Assembly: GCF_000829415.1 (NCBI RefSeq)
Contig: NZ_AP014637.1
Location: 4,729,001-4,793,000 of the forward strand
DNA: 64,000 nucleotides
Direction: 5' to 3'
Origin: Pseudomonas sp. StFLB209
GTDB lineage: Bacteria; Pseudomonadota; Gammaproteobacteria; Pseudomonadales; Pseudomonadaceae
In this document: in pieces, positions 54,130 to 61,405 of the stretch
Position numbering within the stretch: position 1 is the first letter of the stretch
Layout of the letters: each line of letters starts with the position of its first letter
Translations under genes and position numbers: made by a program
Notes under the pieces: model-generated
Databases searched by the model: none
Told to the model about the DNA's origin: nothing
The model's input: the letters and a program-made list of their open reading frames with translations, nothing else

Positions 54130-54212
54130 ACTTTTTAAAAGCCCCGTAATCCGGGGATTTCATCCGTGCATCGTCCTGCTGTAGGCCGAGTCACGCAATT
54201 GAAATGTTTCCG

Positions 54213-54319
54213 TGCTACCCGAATCCTGATGCATTCATCAACAAGGGTAACACTGTGTGACAAGGTGTCGCACGTGCTGCCCGACGCGCGTGCTGCTGTC
54301 AAGCGCAAACCCTGTTACC
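54213..54319. promoter_or_regulatory. Probable CbrB activator half-sites
   Basis: Three copies of the CbrB-type word TGTTACC or its complement: TGCTACCC (54213-54220, one mismatch), GGGTAACA (54245-54252) and TGTTACC (54313-54319). They sit 85-190 bp upstream of the sigma54 promoter, the place for an enhancer. Their mixed orientation fits inverted and direct arrangements. Confidence 0.55.
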
Positions 54320-54335
54320 CAGCGCTTCAGGTGGG

Positions 54336-55244
54336 CTATTCCAGGCACATCGCCAGGCAAAGCTCGATCAGCTGTTCGCGCATCCAGCGGTTGGCCGGGT
54401 CATGGTCGGTGCTTTCATGCCAGTAAAGGTGGGTTTCCAGTAAGGCGGGTTGTTCGACCGGCAGATTGACCCAATGCAGAGCGTGCTGACGAGCGAAGTG
54501 TTCCGGCACAGTCATGATCAGGTCGGTCTGTTGCAGGGCGTGCCAGGCCATCAGGTGATTGCGCGAGCGCAGGGCGATGCGTCGTTGCCGGCCTAGCCTG
54601 GCCAGTGCCAAGTCAATGCTATGAGGTTTGTCACGCGGGTGGGCCACCAGAATCTGCGGCTGGGCAAGGTATTGCTCAAGTTCCAGAGTGTCATGCTGCG
54701 CCAGCGGATGCTGCTTGCGCATTGCGCACACGTAGCGGTCTTCAAGGAGTTTGAGGTGGTGTATCTGTGCATCGCCCGGCGCGGGCGCGTCGATTGCCAG
54801 ATCAAGGTGTCCTGCCGCCAGTGCCTGGGGAATTTCGTGGTGGCGGCTGCCAAAACTTTCGATGCACAGGTCTGGCGCCAGTTGCTGCAGGCGTTGCAGC
54901 AGCCTGGGCAGCAATAAAACCTCACTGAGGTCGTTCATGCTGATGCGCAAGGTTCTGTTGCTCAGCAAAGGATCGAAACCCCGGCTTTGCTGCACCGACA
55001 CCTGTAGCAGCGAAAGGGCGTTACGGATCGGGCCGACAATCCGCCGGGCCATCGGGGTGGGGATCATGCCGTGCGCGGTGCGCAGGAACAATGGGTCATT
55101 GAAGGTTTCGCGCAGCCGCGCCAGCGCATTGGAAACGGCCGGCTGAGTGATACCGATATTTTGCCCGGCGCGGGTCAGGCTGGACTCGGTGTAAATGGCA
55201 TCGAACACCACGAACAGATTCAGATCGACTTTATGCAGCGTCAT
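54336..55244 (-). CDS. LysR-family transcriptional regulator
   Basis: A 302-residue LysR protein: N-terminal HTH ('VDLNLFVVFDAIYTESSLTR', 'GITQPAVSNALARLRETFND') and effector domain ('LRISMNDLSEVLLLPRLLQRL', 'HLMAWHALQQTDLIMTVPEH'). It belongs to the NodD/LeuO-like branch. Its stop lies 17 bp from the last CbrB-type half-site, and 207 bp from the CrcY-like promoter. No divergent target gene is present: the next gene upstream is on the same strand, 86 bp away. Confidence 0.9.
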   Translation of the reverse strand: MTLHKVDLNLFVVFDAIYTESSLTRAGQNIGITQPAVSNALARLRETFNDPLFLRTAHGMIPTPMARRIVGPIRNALSLLQVSVQQSRGFDPLLSNRTLRISMNDLSEVLLLPRLLQRLQQLAPDLCIESFGSRHHEIPQALAAGHLDLAIDAPAPGDAQIHHLKLLEDRYVCAMRKQHPLAQHDTLELEQYLAQPQILVAHPRDKPHSIDLALARLGRQRRIALRSRNHLMAWHALQQTDLIMTVPEHFARQHALHWVNLPVEQPALLETHLYWHESTDHDPANRWMREQLIELCLAMCLE

Positions 55245-55329
55245 CGTGCAGGCGCCTCTTGTCGTGGCCCACGGCCATGTTCAAATTGATCATAGCCGTG
55301 CCTGCAGCAACTGCACGCCACCCTGCTGG

Positions 55330-56670
55330 TCAGTGCACCCAGACCTCCACCCGCCGATTGCGGATTCGCCCCTGCGCTGTATCGTCATCGGCGACCGGCA
55401 TGTCCTCACCCTGGCCCAGCACGTCGCGCAGGATCACATCATGGCGCAGCAGCTCACGGCGCACCGCCATGGCCCGCAGGCGCGACAGCAGCAGGGCGCG
55501 TTGCGGGTCGTCCTTGGCATCGCCAAACCCCACCAGGGTGACCTGTCGATCGAGTTTGTCATGGGCGCTCAGGTAATCCACCAGGCGCTGCACGTCAAAC
55601 AATGCCTTGTTATCCAGCCGGGCGCTGCCCTGTTCAAAGCGGAAATTCACTGACAACCGCTGCGCGTGGCGGCTCAATGCCTGGTATTGACTGCTCATCT
55701 GTAGGTCGGGGCGCGTCTGTATGGTCTGGATCTGCTGTGCCACGAAGCCACTGGCGGCAACAATCGCCTGCCCCTGGCGGCTTTGGGCAAACCGCACCAG
55801 AGCCTGCGCCCAGGGATTTTGCAGGTGCGGCGGCAGATACAAGTAAAGCCGCCGCGTCAGCGGATAGTCTTCCGTGGCAATCGATTCGATCGTCGGCAGC
55901 AGCGGTTGCGCGTCGCCGTCAGCAATGGCCAGCGCGCGGGCGCGGCGGACCCAAGGCAGACCGATGAAACCGATGGCGTTGGGCGTGCGACTGACTTCGT
56001 CGGCCAGTTGCTCGCTCGACTCCAGCCGTCGCGCCCCGGCTGACAGCGCTTTGGCATGCGCGGTCAACACCAGCTCACGAAACGTTTCCCAAGTCCCGGA
56101 TTGCTCATCGCGGGCATACAGCACTATTCGCCCAGGCGTGCCGCCAATGGTCTGCCAGTCGCTGATTTCGCCGCTGAAAATACGCGCCAGGGTCTGGGTG
56201 TCGAGCTGGCGCAGCGGGTTGCCCGGATGCACGATCACCGCGACGCCATCAATGCCAATCACGTGCTCGGCCTGTGGGCTGCGCAGATCCCCCAGGCTGG
56301 CCAAGGCCAGCAGCTCCTGGTGCTTGATCGGTCGCGACGAAGCGGCGACATCGGTCAGGCCGCCTTGCAGTGCCTTGAAACCGGTGCTGGAACCATGCGC
56401 GGCGACCTGTGCCTGCCAGATGCTGGCGTCGATATCCTGGCCGGTGACACGTTGTTCATTGGCCACTGCACTGGCACGGGTCTGTATCTGCTGCAGGCCT
56501 TGTTCGCGCATCAGGCCTTCGATCAACCTCGGGCCTAGCTGAGCGTTGATGGTATTGGAGCCTTGCAGGCGCAAGACCGGGGCCGGACTGTCCGGCGCGG
56601 TCTGCGCCGCCACGGACAGCATTGAACCTGCCAGCAGCAGCGCAAACAGCAGCGCACGAAACATCGACAT
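55330..56670 (-). CDS. PstS-like substrate-binding protein fused to OmpA domain
   Basis: A 446-residue secreted protein. Signal peptide ('FRALLFALLLAGSMLSVAAQ'), then a PBP-like phosphate-binding domain ('VLRLQGSNTINAQLGPRLIEG', 'GIDGVAVIVHPGNPL', 'DEQSGTWETFRELVL') and a C-terminal OmpA domain ('VTLVGFGDAKDD...', 'RLRAMAVRRELLRHD', 'NRRVEVWV'), which anchors to peptidoglycan. Such fusions are seen in Pseudomonas and may capture an anion near the cell wall; no ABC transporter is near. ATG 56670 has AAGGTG in its leader; a longer Met-start frame adds 13 residues. Confidence 0.88.
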   Translation of the reverse strand: MSMFRALLFALLLAGSMLSVAAQTAPDSPAPVLRLQGSNTINAQLGPRLIEGLMREQGLQQIQTRASAVANEQRVTGQDIDASIWQAQVAAHGSSTGFKALQGGLTDVAASSRPIKHQELLALASLGDLRSPQAEHVIGIDGVAVIVHPGNPLRQLDTQTLARIFSGEISDWQTIGGTPGRIVLYARDEQSGTWETFRELVLTAHAKALSAGARRLESSEQLADEVSRTPNAIGFIGLPWVRRARALAIADGDAQPLLPTIESIATEDYPLTRRLYLYLPPHLQNPWAQALVRFAQSRQGQAIVAASGFVAQQIQTIQTRPDLQMSSQYQALSRHAQRLSVNFRFEQGSARLDNKALFDVQRLVDYLSAHDKLDRQVTLVGFGDAKDDPQRALLLSRLRAMAVRRELLRHDVILRDVLGQGEDMPVADDDTAQGRIRNRRVEVWVH

Positions 56671-56760
56671 CACCTTGAAGCATGCAAGTGCCGCAAGATT
56701 AAGACACAAACATGACGGCGCGATGACGCCGCAACGCCAGACGTCGCCAGCGCCGATGGC

Positions 56761-57573
56761 TCAGCTCAGTTCCAGCCAGATCGGTGCATGGTCCGAGGGT
56801 TTTTCCATGCCGCGCAGGTCGTAATCGATCCCTGCCGCCTTGACCCGTGGCAGCAAGCCCTGAGTGGTCATGATCAGGTCGATGCGCAGGCCGCGTTTGG
56901 GTTCATCCTCAAAACCCCGGCTGCGGTAGTCGAACCAACTGAAGCGATCACTGACCTCAGGGTTGAGATGGCGGAAGCTGTCGACCAGCCCCCAGTTTTT
57001 CAGGCGTTCCATCCACTCGCGCTCTTCAGGTAAAAAGCTGCATTTACCGGTTTTCAGCCAGCGCTTGGCGTTGTCGGCACCGATGCCGATATCGCAGTCC
57101 TGCGGAGAAATATTCACATCGCCCATCACCACCAGCGCCTGGTCATTGCTGAAGCGGCTTTCCAGCAGCGCCTGCAGGTCGCTGTAGAAGCGCTGCTTGG
57201 CCGGGAACTTGGTGGGGTGGTCGCGGCTTTCGCCCTGCGGGAAGTAGCCGTTCATGATGGTCACCGGCTGGCCGTTGTGGTCGGCATAGGTACCCCAGAT
57301 GAAACGCTTCTGGGCCTCTTCATCATCCGTATCGAAACCTTTATGCAGCGCCAGCGGCATGTTCTTCGACAACAGCGCGACGCCGTAATGGCCTTTTTGC
57401 CCGTGGTAATGCACGTGGTAACCCAGCGCCTCGATCTCGGCATGGGGGAACTGTTCGTCAGCGACCTTGGTTTCCTGCAGGCCGATCACGTCCGGCTGAT
57501 ATTTCTCGATCAGCGCCGCCAACTGGTGGGGGCGGGCGCGCAGGCCATTGATGTTGAACGAGACAATTTTCAT
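56761..57573 (-). CDS. xthA: Exodeoxyribonuclease III
   Basis: A 270-residue AP endonuclease/exonuclease. Family signature '[18 protein letters not shown]' at the start, '[17 protein letters not shown]', '[11 protein letters not shown]', '[14 protein letters not shown]' and '[10 protein letters not shown]...', ending '[13 protein letters not shown]' with the catalytic His. It removes 3' blocks and cuts at abasic sites in base excision repair. ATG 57573 matches the family start; the longer frame upstream is not conserved. Confidence 0.95.
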   Translation of the reverse strand: MKIVSFNINGLRARPHQLAALIEKYQPDVIGLQETKVADEQFPHAEIEALGYHVHYHGQKGHYGVALLSKNMPLALHKGFDTDDEEAQKRFIWGTYADHNGQPVTIMNGYFPQGESRDHPTKFPAKQRFYSDLQALLESRFSNDQALVVMGDVNISPQDCDIGIGADNAKRWLKTGKCSFLPEEREWMERLKNWGLVDSFRHLNPEVSDRFSWFDYRSRGFEDEPKRGLRIDLIMTTQGLLPRVKAAGIDYDLRGMEKPSDHAPIWLELS

Positions 57574-57664
57574 AGCGTGCAGGTCCTGGCAAAAACGAAA
57601 CCGCGATGCTAACCAACCTGTGAGTTCGGGGCCAGTCTGTAGACGGCTGTTACCAAGCTGGCGC

Positions 57665-58850
57665 GAAAAGCCCCCTCCTTCAGGTGGGGGATGAAAGCGC
57701 CACCGCGAAGCGGTCATAGGGGTTAATATCCATAAAGCCGCCCCTATTCTGTGTTTCATGATTGAAATGAAAGCGACCAGAACCCTCAAGATTCGAGTGC
57801 GAGACAAGCACGCAGCGCAGCTGCGTGAAGCGTCTCGTGCTGTGAATTTTGTGTGGAACTACGTAAAAGAGTTGAGCAGTCGCTCGATTCGTGAGCATGG
57901 TCGTTTTCTGTCGGCGTTCGACATTCACAAGTACACCAACGGGGCCAGCAAAGACCTGGGACTGCACAGCCAATCGGTGCAGGCTGTTGCCGACGAATAT
58001 GTCACACGGCGCAAGCAGTTCAAAAAGCGCCAGCTCCGCTGGCGCTGCTCGGGCGGTGCTCGGCGCAGCCTGGGCTGGGTGCCCCTCAAGGCCGGCGCTG
58101 CTGTCTGGAAAAACGGCCAGGTCGTCTTTAACAAACAGCACTTCAAGGTCTGGGACAGCTACGGCCTGGCGGGTTTTAAATTCAGATCCGGTAGCTTCAA
58201 CGAGGACAGCCGTGGACGCTGGTATTTCAACGTCGTGGTCGAGGTCGACCGCCAGCTGTCGCCGGGCCAGGATGCCGTGGGTATCGACCTTGGGTTGAAA
58301 ACCACGGCCACTTGCAGCGACGGTGACAGGCTCGAAAGCGGACGCTTCTACCGAGACCTTGAAAAGTCGCTGGGCACGGCCCAGCGCGCCGGCAAGAAGG
58401 CCCGTGTGCGGGCGATTCACGCCAAAATTGCGAACCGCCGCAAGGATGCCCTGCACAAGTTCAGCAACGCGCTGGTCGCGCGTTGTGGCGTCGATTGTGG
58501 TGGGCGATGTGAACTCACTGAAACTCGCGAAAACCAGGATGGCCAAGTCGGTGCTGGACGCCGGCTGGGGCCAATTGAAAACCATGCTGGAATACAAATG
58601 CGATCACGCAGGCACGATTTTCAAGGTTGTCAGCGAGAGAAACACCACCCAAACCTGTTCGAGCTGCAAGCAATTGCCGGACTCGAGGCCCAGAGGTATC
58701 GCAGGGCTTGGAATAAGGGAATGGACTTGTTGTGGGTGCGGTGTCACCCACGACCGCGACGTCAACGCCGCAAAGAACATTCTCGCGCTCGGGCATGAGC
58801 GTCCAGTTGTGGGAATCCCCGCCCTTTAGGGCGGGGAGGATGTCAAAAGG
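57665..58850 (+). mobile_element. IS605/IS1341-type element with only tnpB
   Basis: The left end carries a perfect hairpin (CCCCC-T-CCT...AGG-T-GGGGG, 57671-57690) and a second one (ACCGC/GCGGT, 57702-57714). The right end has CCCCGCCCT-TT-AGGGCGGGG (58817-58836). These subterminal hairpins are typical of IS200/IS605 elements, which move by single-strand transposition with TnpA. No tnpA is present. The right end overlaps the tnpB end, where the omega-RNA is made. The element sits between xthA and a GNAT gene. Confidence 0.85.
57758..58829 (+). pseudogene. tnpB: tnpB (RNA-guided nuclease-like), broken by a +1 frameshift
   Basis: The first frame gives the N-terminal HTH ('[20 protein letters not shown]'), '[13 protein letters not shown]' and RuvC-I 'AVGIDLGLKTTATCSDG'. 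Near 58490 the protein must skip one base to continue as 'SIVVGDVNSLKLAKTRMAKS', 'GQLKTMLEYKCDHAGTIFKV', the zinc finger 'TCSSCKQ...WTCCGCG' and RuvC-III 'THDRDVNAAKNILALG'. The RuvC-II position normally holding Glu reads Gly ('VVGDV'). TnpB cuts DNA under an RNA guide and keeps the IS at its site; this copy should not be active as sequenced. TAG at 58827-58829 ends it. Confidence 0.82.
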
Positions 58851-58950
58851 CCTGAATTTTGTTGGAACTGTCGCAGATGGCCATGACTCTGACCCAGTGC
58901 ATCCCGAGCGTTGCTGTATCTGCGCTGCCCTTTATCACGAGGTTTGTTGT

Positions 58951-59613
58951 ATGCCTGACTCTACTGCCCCCCAGATCGATATCCGTCAACTCGACAGCGG
59001 TTACAGTCGTGAAACCCGTAATCTGCTGTTTCAGGCCTATCGCAACGATCCTAATTTCTCTTACGTATTCAATGCCCAGCGGGCGGGCTACGAGCAACGG
59101 GTCAAGGCCACGGTCAGGGAATTGGTCAAGCAGCACTTTTTGCAGGACTTGCCGGCGCTGGGGCTGTTTGTCGAGGACAGGCTGGCGGGCGTGGCGTTGA
59201 TCGCGCCGCCGCAGCGCCGGCTGGGGGTGACCGAAAGCTGGGCGTGGCGGTTGCGCATGGTGCTCAGCACCGGCCTGAGCTGCACCCAGCGCTATCTGGA
59301 CTACTACAACGCGGTGCTCGCTTGCCTGCCGACCCAAGCGGTGCACGTGCTGCCGCTGGTCGGTCTGGACCCCGCCTATCAGGGCCAGGTGCTGGGCCAG
59401 CGCTTGTCTGAACGGCTGTTGCAGGCGCTGCATGACTGGTGCGCAGTTGATGAGCATTCACGTGGCGTGGTCCTCGACACTGGAAATCCCCGCTATCTTG
59501 AATTCTATAAACAGCAGGGCTACGAGCAAATCGGTGAAGTGGCGGTAGGACCGATTCGTGAGCATGTGTTCTTTCACCCAAGTCCACGGGCTTTGGCGCA
59601 ACCTGCTACCTAA
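58951..59613 (+). CDS. GNAT-family acetyltransferase
   Basis: A 220-residue protein with the GNAT fold: 'RNLLFQAYRNDPNFSYVFNA' near the N terminus, the acetyl-CoA motif 'LVGLDPAYQGQVLGQRLSER' and C-terminal 'VVLDTGNPRYLEFYKQQGYE'. It acetylates an unknown amine. ATG 58951 has GAGG 9 bp upstream. It begins about 100 bp after the right end of the IS and likely has its own promoter. Confidence 0.88.
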   Translation: MPDSTAPQIDIRQLDSGYSRETRNLLFQAYRNDPNFSYVFNAQRAGYEQRVKATVRELVKQHFLQDLPALGLFVEDRLAGVALIAPPQRRLGVTESWAWRLRMVLSTGLSCTQRYLDYYNAVLACLPTQAVHVLPLVGLDPAYQGQVLGQRLSERLLQALHDWCAVDEHSRGVVLDTGNPRYLEFYKQQGYEQIGEVAVGPIREHVFFHPSPRALAQPAT

Positions 59614-59680
59614 GGGATTGAAACTTCGACGCTTTGTCCGCTCACGGGCGTGCCACTGAGTCGTGTTAGCATCGGGACCC

Positions 59681-61405
59681 ATGAAGCTTTCCAGATTATT
59701 CAGCAGCTTGTTCGTTGTCTCCATGAGCGCCACGGTCCATGCCCAGGCGCGTCTGGAGGTGGATATCAGTCCCGCCAATGCGGCGCTCAAGGAGAACGTT
59801 GAAGGTTACATTGGCAGCCTGGGCGATCGTAATGCCCAGGCGCTGGAGCAGTTTCGCCTGGGCGCCGTGCAGCAGGCGCAGACCGCTGCGCAGGCGCTGG
59901 GCTATTACCAGGCCAGGATCGATACCGAGGTTCGCGATGGCAAACAGCCGCAGCTGATTATCCGGATCGAGCCGGGCGAGCCGGTGCGCTTGCGCAATGT
60001 CACCGTACGGGTCGAAGGCCCGGCTGCTCAAATGGCGGCGTTCAAGGTGCCCAGAAGTGAAGCGCTGCAACCCGGCAAACCGCTCAACCATGGCCTCTAT
60101 GAAGACGCCAAGAAGCTGATCCAGAACCAGGCCTCACGCTATGGGTTCTTCAGCGGCCGCTTCAGCCGTCAGCAACTGCGGGTCGACCCGCAGGGCGCCG
60201 TGGCGGATATCGAGCTGGTGTATGACAGCGGCCCGCGCTATGTGCTGGGGCCGGTCAGTTTCGGCGGCGACACACCGCTGGACCCGGACCTGCTGCGCCG
60301 CATGGTGCCGTTCAAGGAAAACACCCCCTACGATTCACAACTGATCGCCGAACTCAATCAGGCCATGCAATCGAGTGGCTATTTTGAAGGCGTGCGGGTC
60401 GATGCGGCGCCGACCGCCGCGCAAGGCCAGGTCATCCCGGTCACGGTGCAGCTTGAAACCCGCAAGCCCCGGACCATGGGCCTGGGGCTGGGCTTTTCCA
60501 CCGACGTCGGGCCGCGCGGCAAAGCCAACTGGACCCGCCACTGGGCCAACCCCCAAGGGCACAGTTATGGCTTCGAATCGGAATTGTCGGCACCCCGGCA
60601 GAACATCGGTCTGTACTACGATGTGCCGCTCGACCCGCAGCTGACTGACAAACTGCGGTATGCCGGTGGTTATCAGTATGAAGAGATCGCCGGCACTGAC
60701 ACCCTCAGCAAACTGCTGACCCTTGGCCCGGAGTGGCACAGCAAGTTGCCCAGCGGCTGGGAGCGGGTGGTATCGTTGAAATGGCAGCGCGAAGAGTATC
60801 GGCTTGGCGATGATTCCGGGCTCAGCACGTTGCTGATGCCCGGTGTCAGCTATTCATTCCTGCGCAGCGATAACCGGATTGACCCACACAACGGTTATCG
60901 GTTGCAGTTCGATGCTCAGGTCGCGGCCGAGGGTATGTTGTCCGATACCAACCTGCTGCGCGGCAGCGCCATGGCCAAGGGCCTGACCACCCTGGGCCAG
61001 AATCACCGCTTTCTGGGCCGGGTGCAGATCGGCGGCAACTGGACCAATGGCTATTCCTCAATTCCGCCGTCACTGCGCTTCTTTGCCGGTGGTGACCAGA
61101 GCGTCCGGGGTTATGACTACCAGACCCTGTCACCGACCAACTCCGATGGTGACCGGATCGGTGGCCGCTACATGGTCGCTGCCAGCGCTGAATACCAGTA
61201 TTCGATTGCCGAAAAGTGGCGCCTTGCGGCATTCGTCGACCAGGGTAACGCCTTCAATAATCTGGACCTGCCGAGCCTGAAGACCGGGGTCGGCTTTGGT
61301 GTGCGCTGGGTGTCGCCGGTCGGTCCGTTGCGCCTTGACCTGGCCCATCCGCTCGATGGCGATGGTGGCGTACGCCTGCACTTTTCCATGGGGCCGGAAC
61401 TATGA
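59681..61405 (+). CDS. tamA: Translocation and assembly module protein TamA
   Basis: A 574-residue outer-membrane protein: signal peptide ('FSSLFVVSMSATVHAQ'), three POTRA domains ('IRIEPGEPVRLRNVTVRVEG', 'ADIELVYDSGPRYVLGPVSF') and a 16-stranded Omp85 barrel with the conserved loop 'FFAGGDQSVRGYDYQ' and a C-terminal Leu ('LHFSMGPEL'). With TamB it helps insert outer-membrane proteins and move phospholipids. ATG 59681 starts the signal peptide. The stop overlaps the tamB ATG (ATGA). Confidence 0.95.
   Translation: MKLSRLFSSLFVVSMSATVHAQARLEVDISPANAALKENVEGYIGSLGDRNAQALEQFRLGAVQQAQTAAQALGYYQARIDTEVRDGKQPQLIIRIEPGEPVRLRNVTVRVEGPAAQMAAFKVPRSEALQPGKPLNHGLYEDAKKLIQNQASRYGFFSGRFSRQQLRVDPQGAVADIELVYDSGPRYVLGPVSFGGDTPLDPDLLRRMVPFKENTPYDSQLIAELNQAMQSSGYFEGVRVDAAPTAAQGQVIPVTVQLETRKPRTMGLGLGFSTDVGPRGKANWTRHWANPQGHSYGFESELSAPRQNIGLYYDVPLDPQLTDKLRYAGGYQYEEIAGTDTLSKLLTLGPEWHSKLPSGWERVVSLKWQREEYRLGDDSGLSTLLMPGVSYSFLRSDNRIDPHNGYRLQFDAQVAAEGMLSDTNLLRGSAMAKGLTTLGQNHRFLGRVQIGGNWTNGYSSIPPSLRFFAGGDQSVRGYDYQTLSPTNSDGDRIGGRYMVAASAEYQYSIAEKWRLAAFVDQGNAFNNLDLPSLKTGVGFGVRWVSPVGPLRLDLAHPLDGDGGVRLHFSMGPEL

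Noticed and set aside
53781..54160. Low-GC stretch first read as foreign DNA
   Set aside because: The A-rich CA motifs and sigma54 promoter explain the composition as a regulatory RNA.
57680..58597. 305-codon minus-strand frame over the tnpB region
   Set aside because: It is a shadow of tnpB; the plus strand gives recognisable TnpB motifs and the minus frame gives none.
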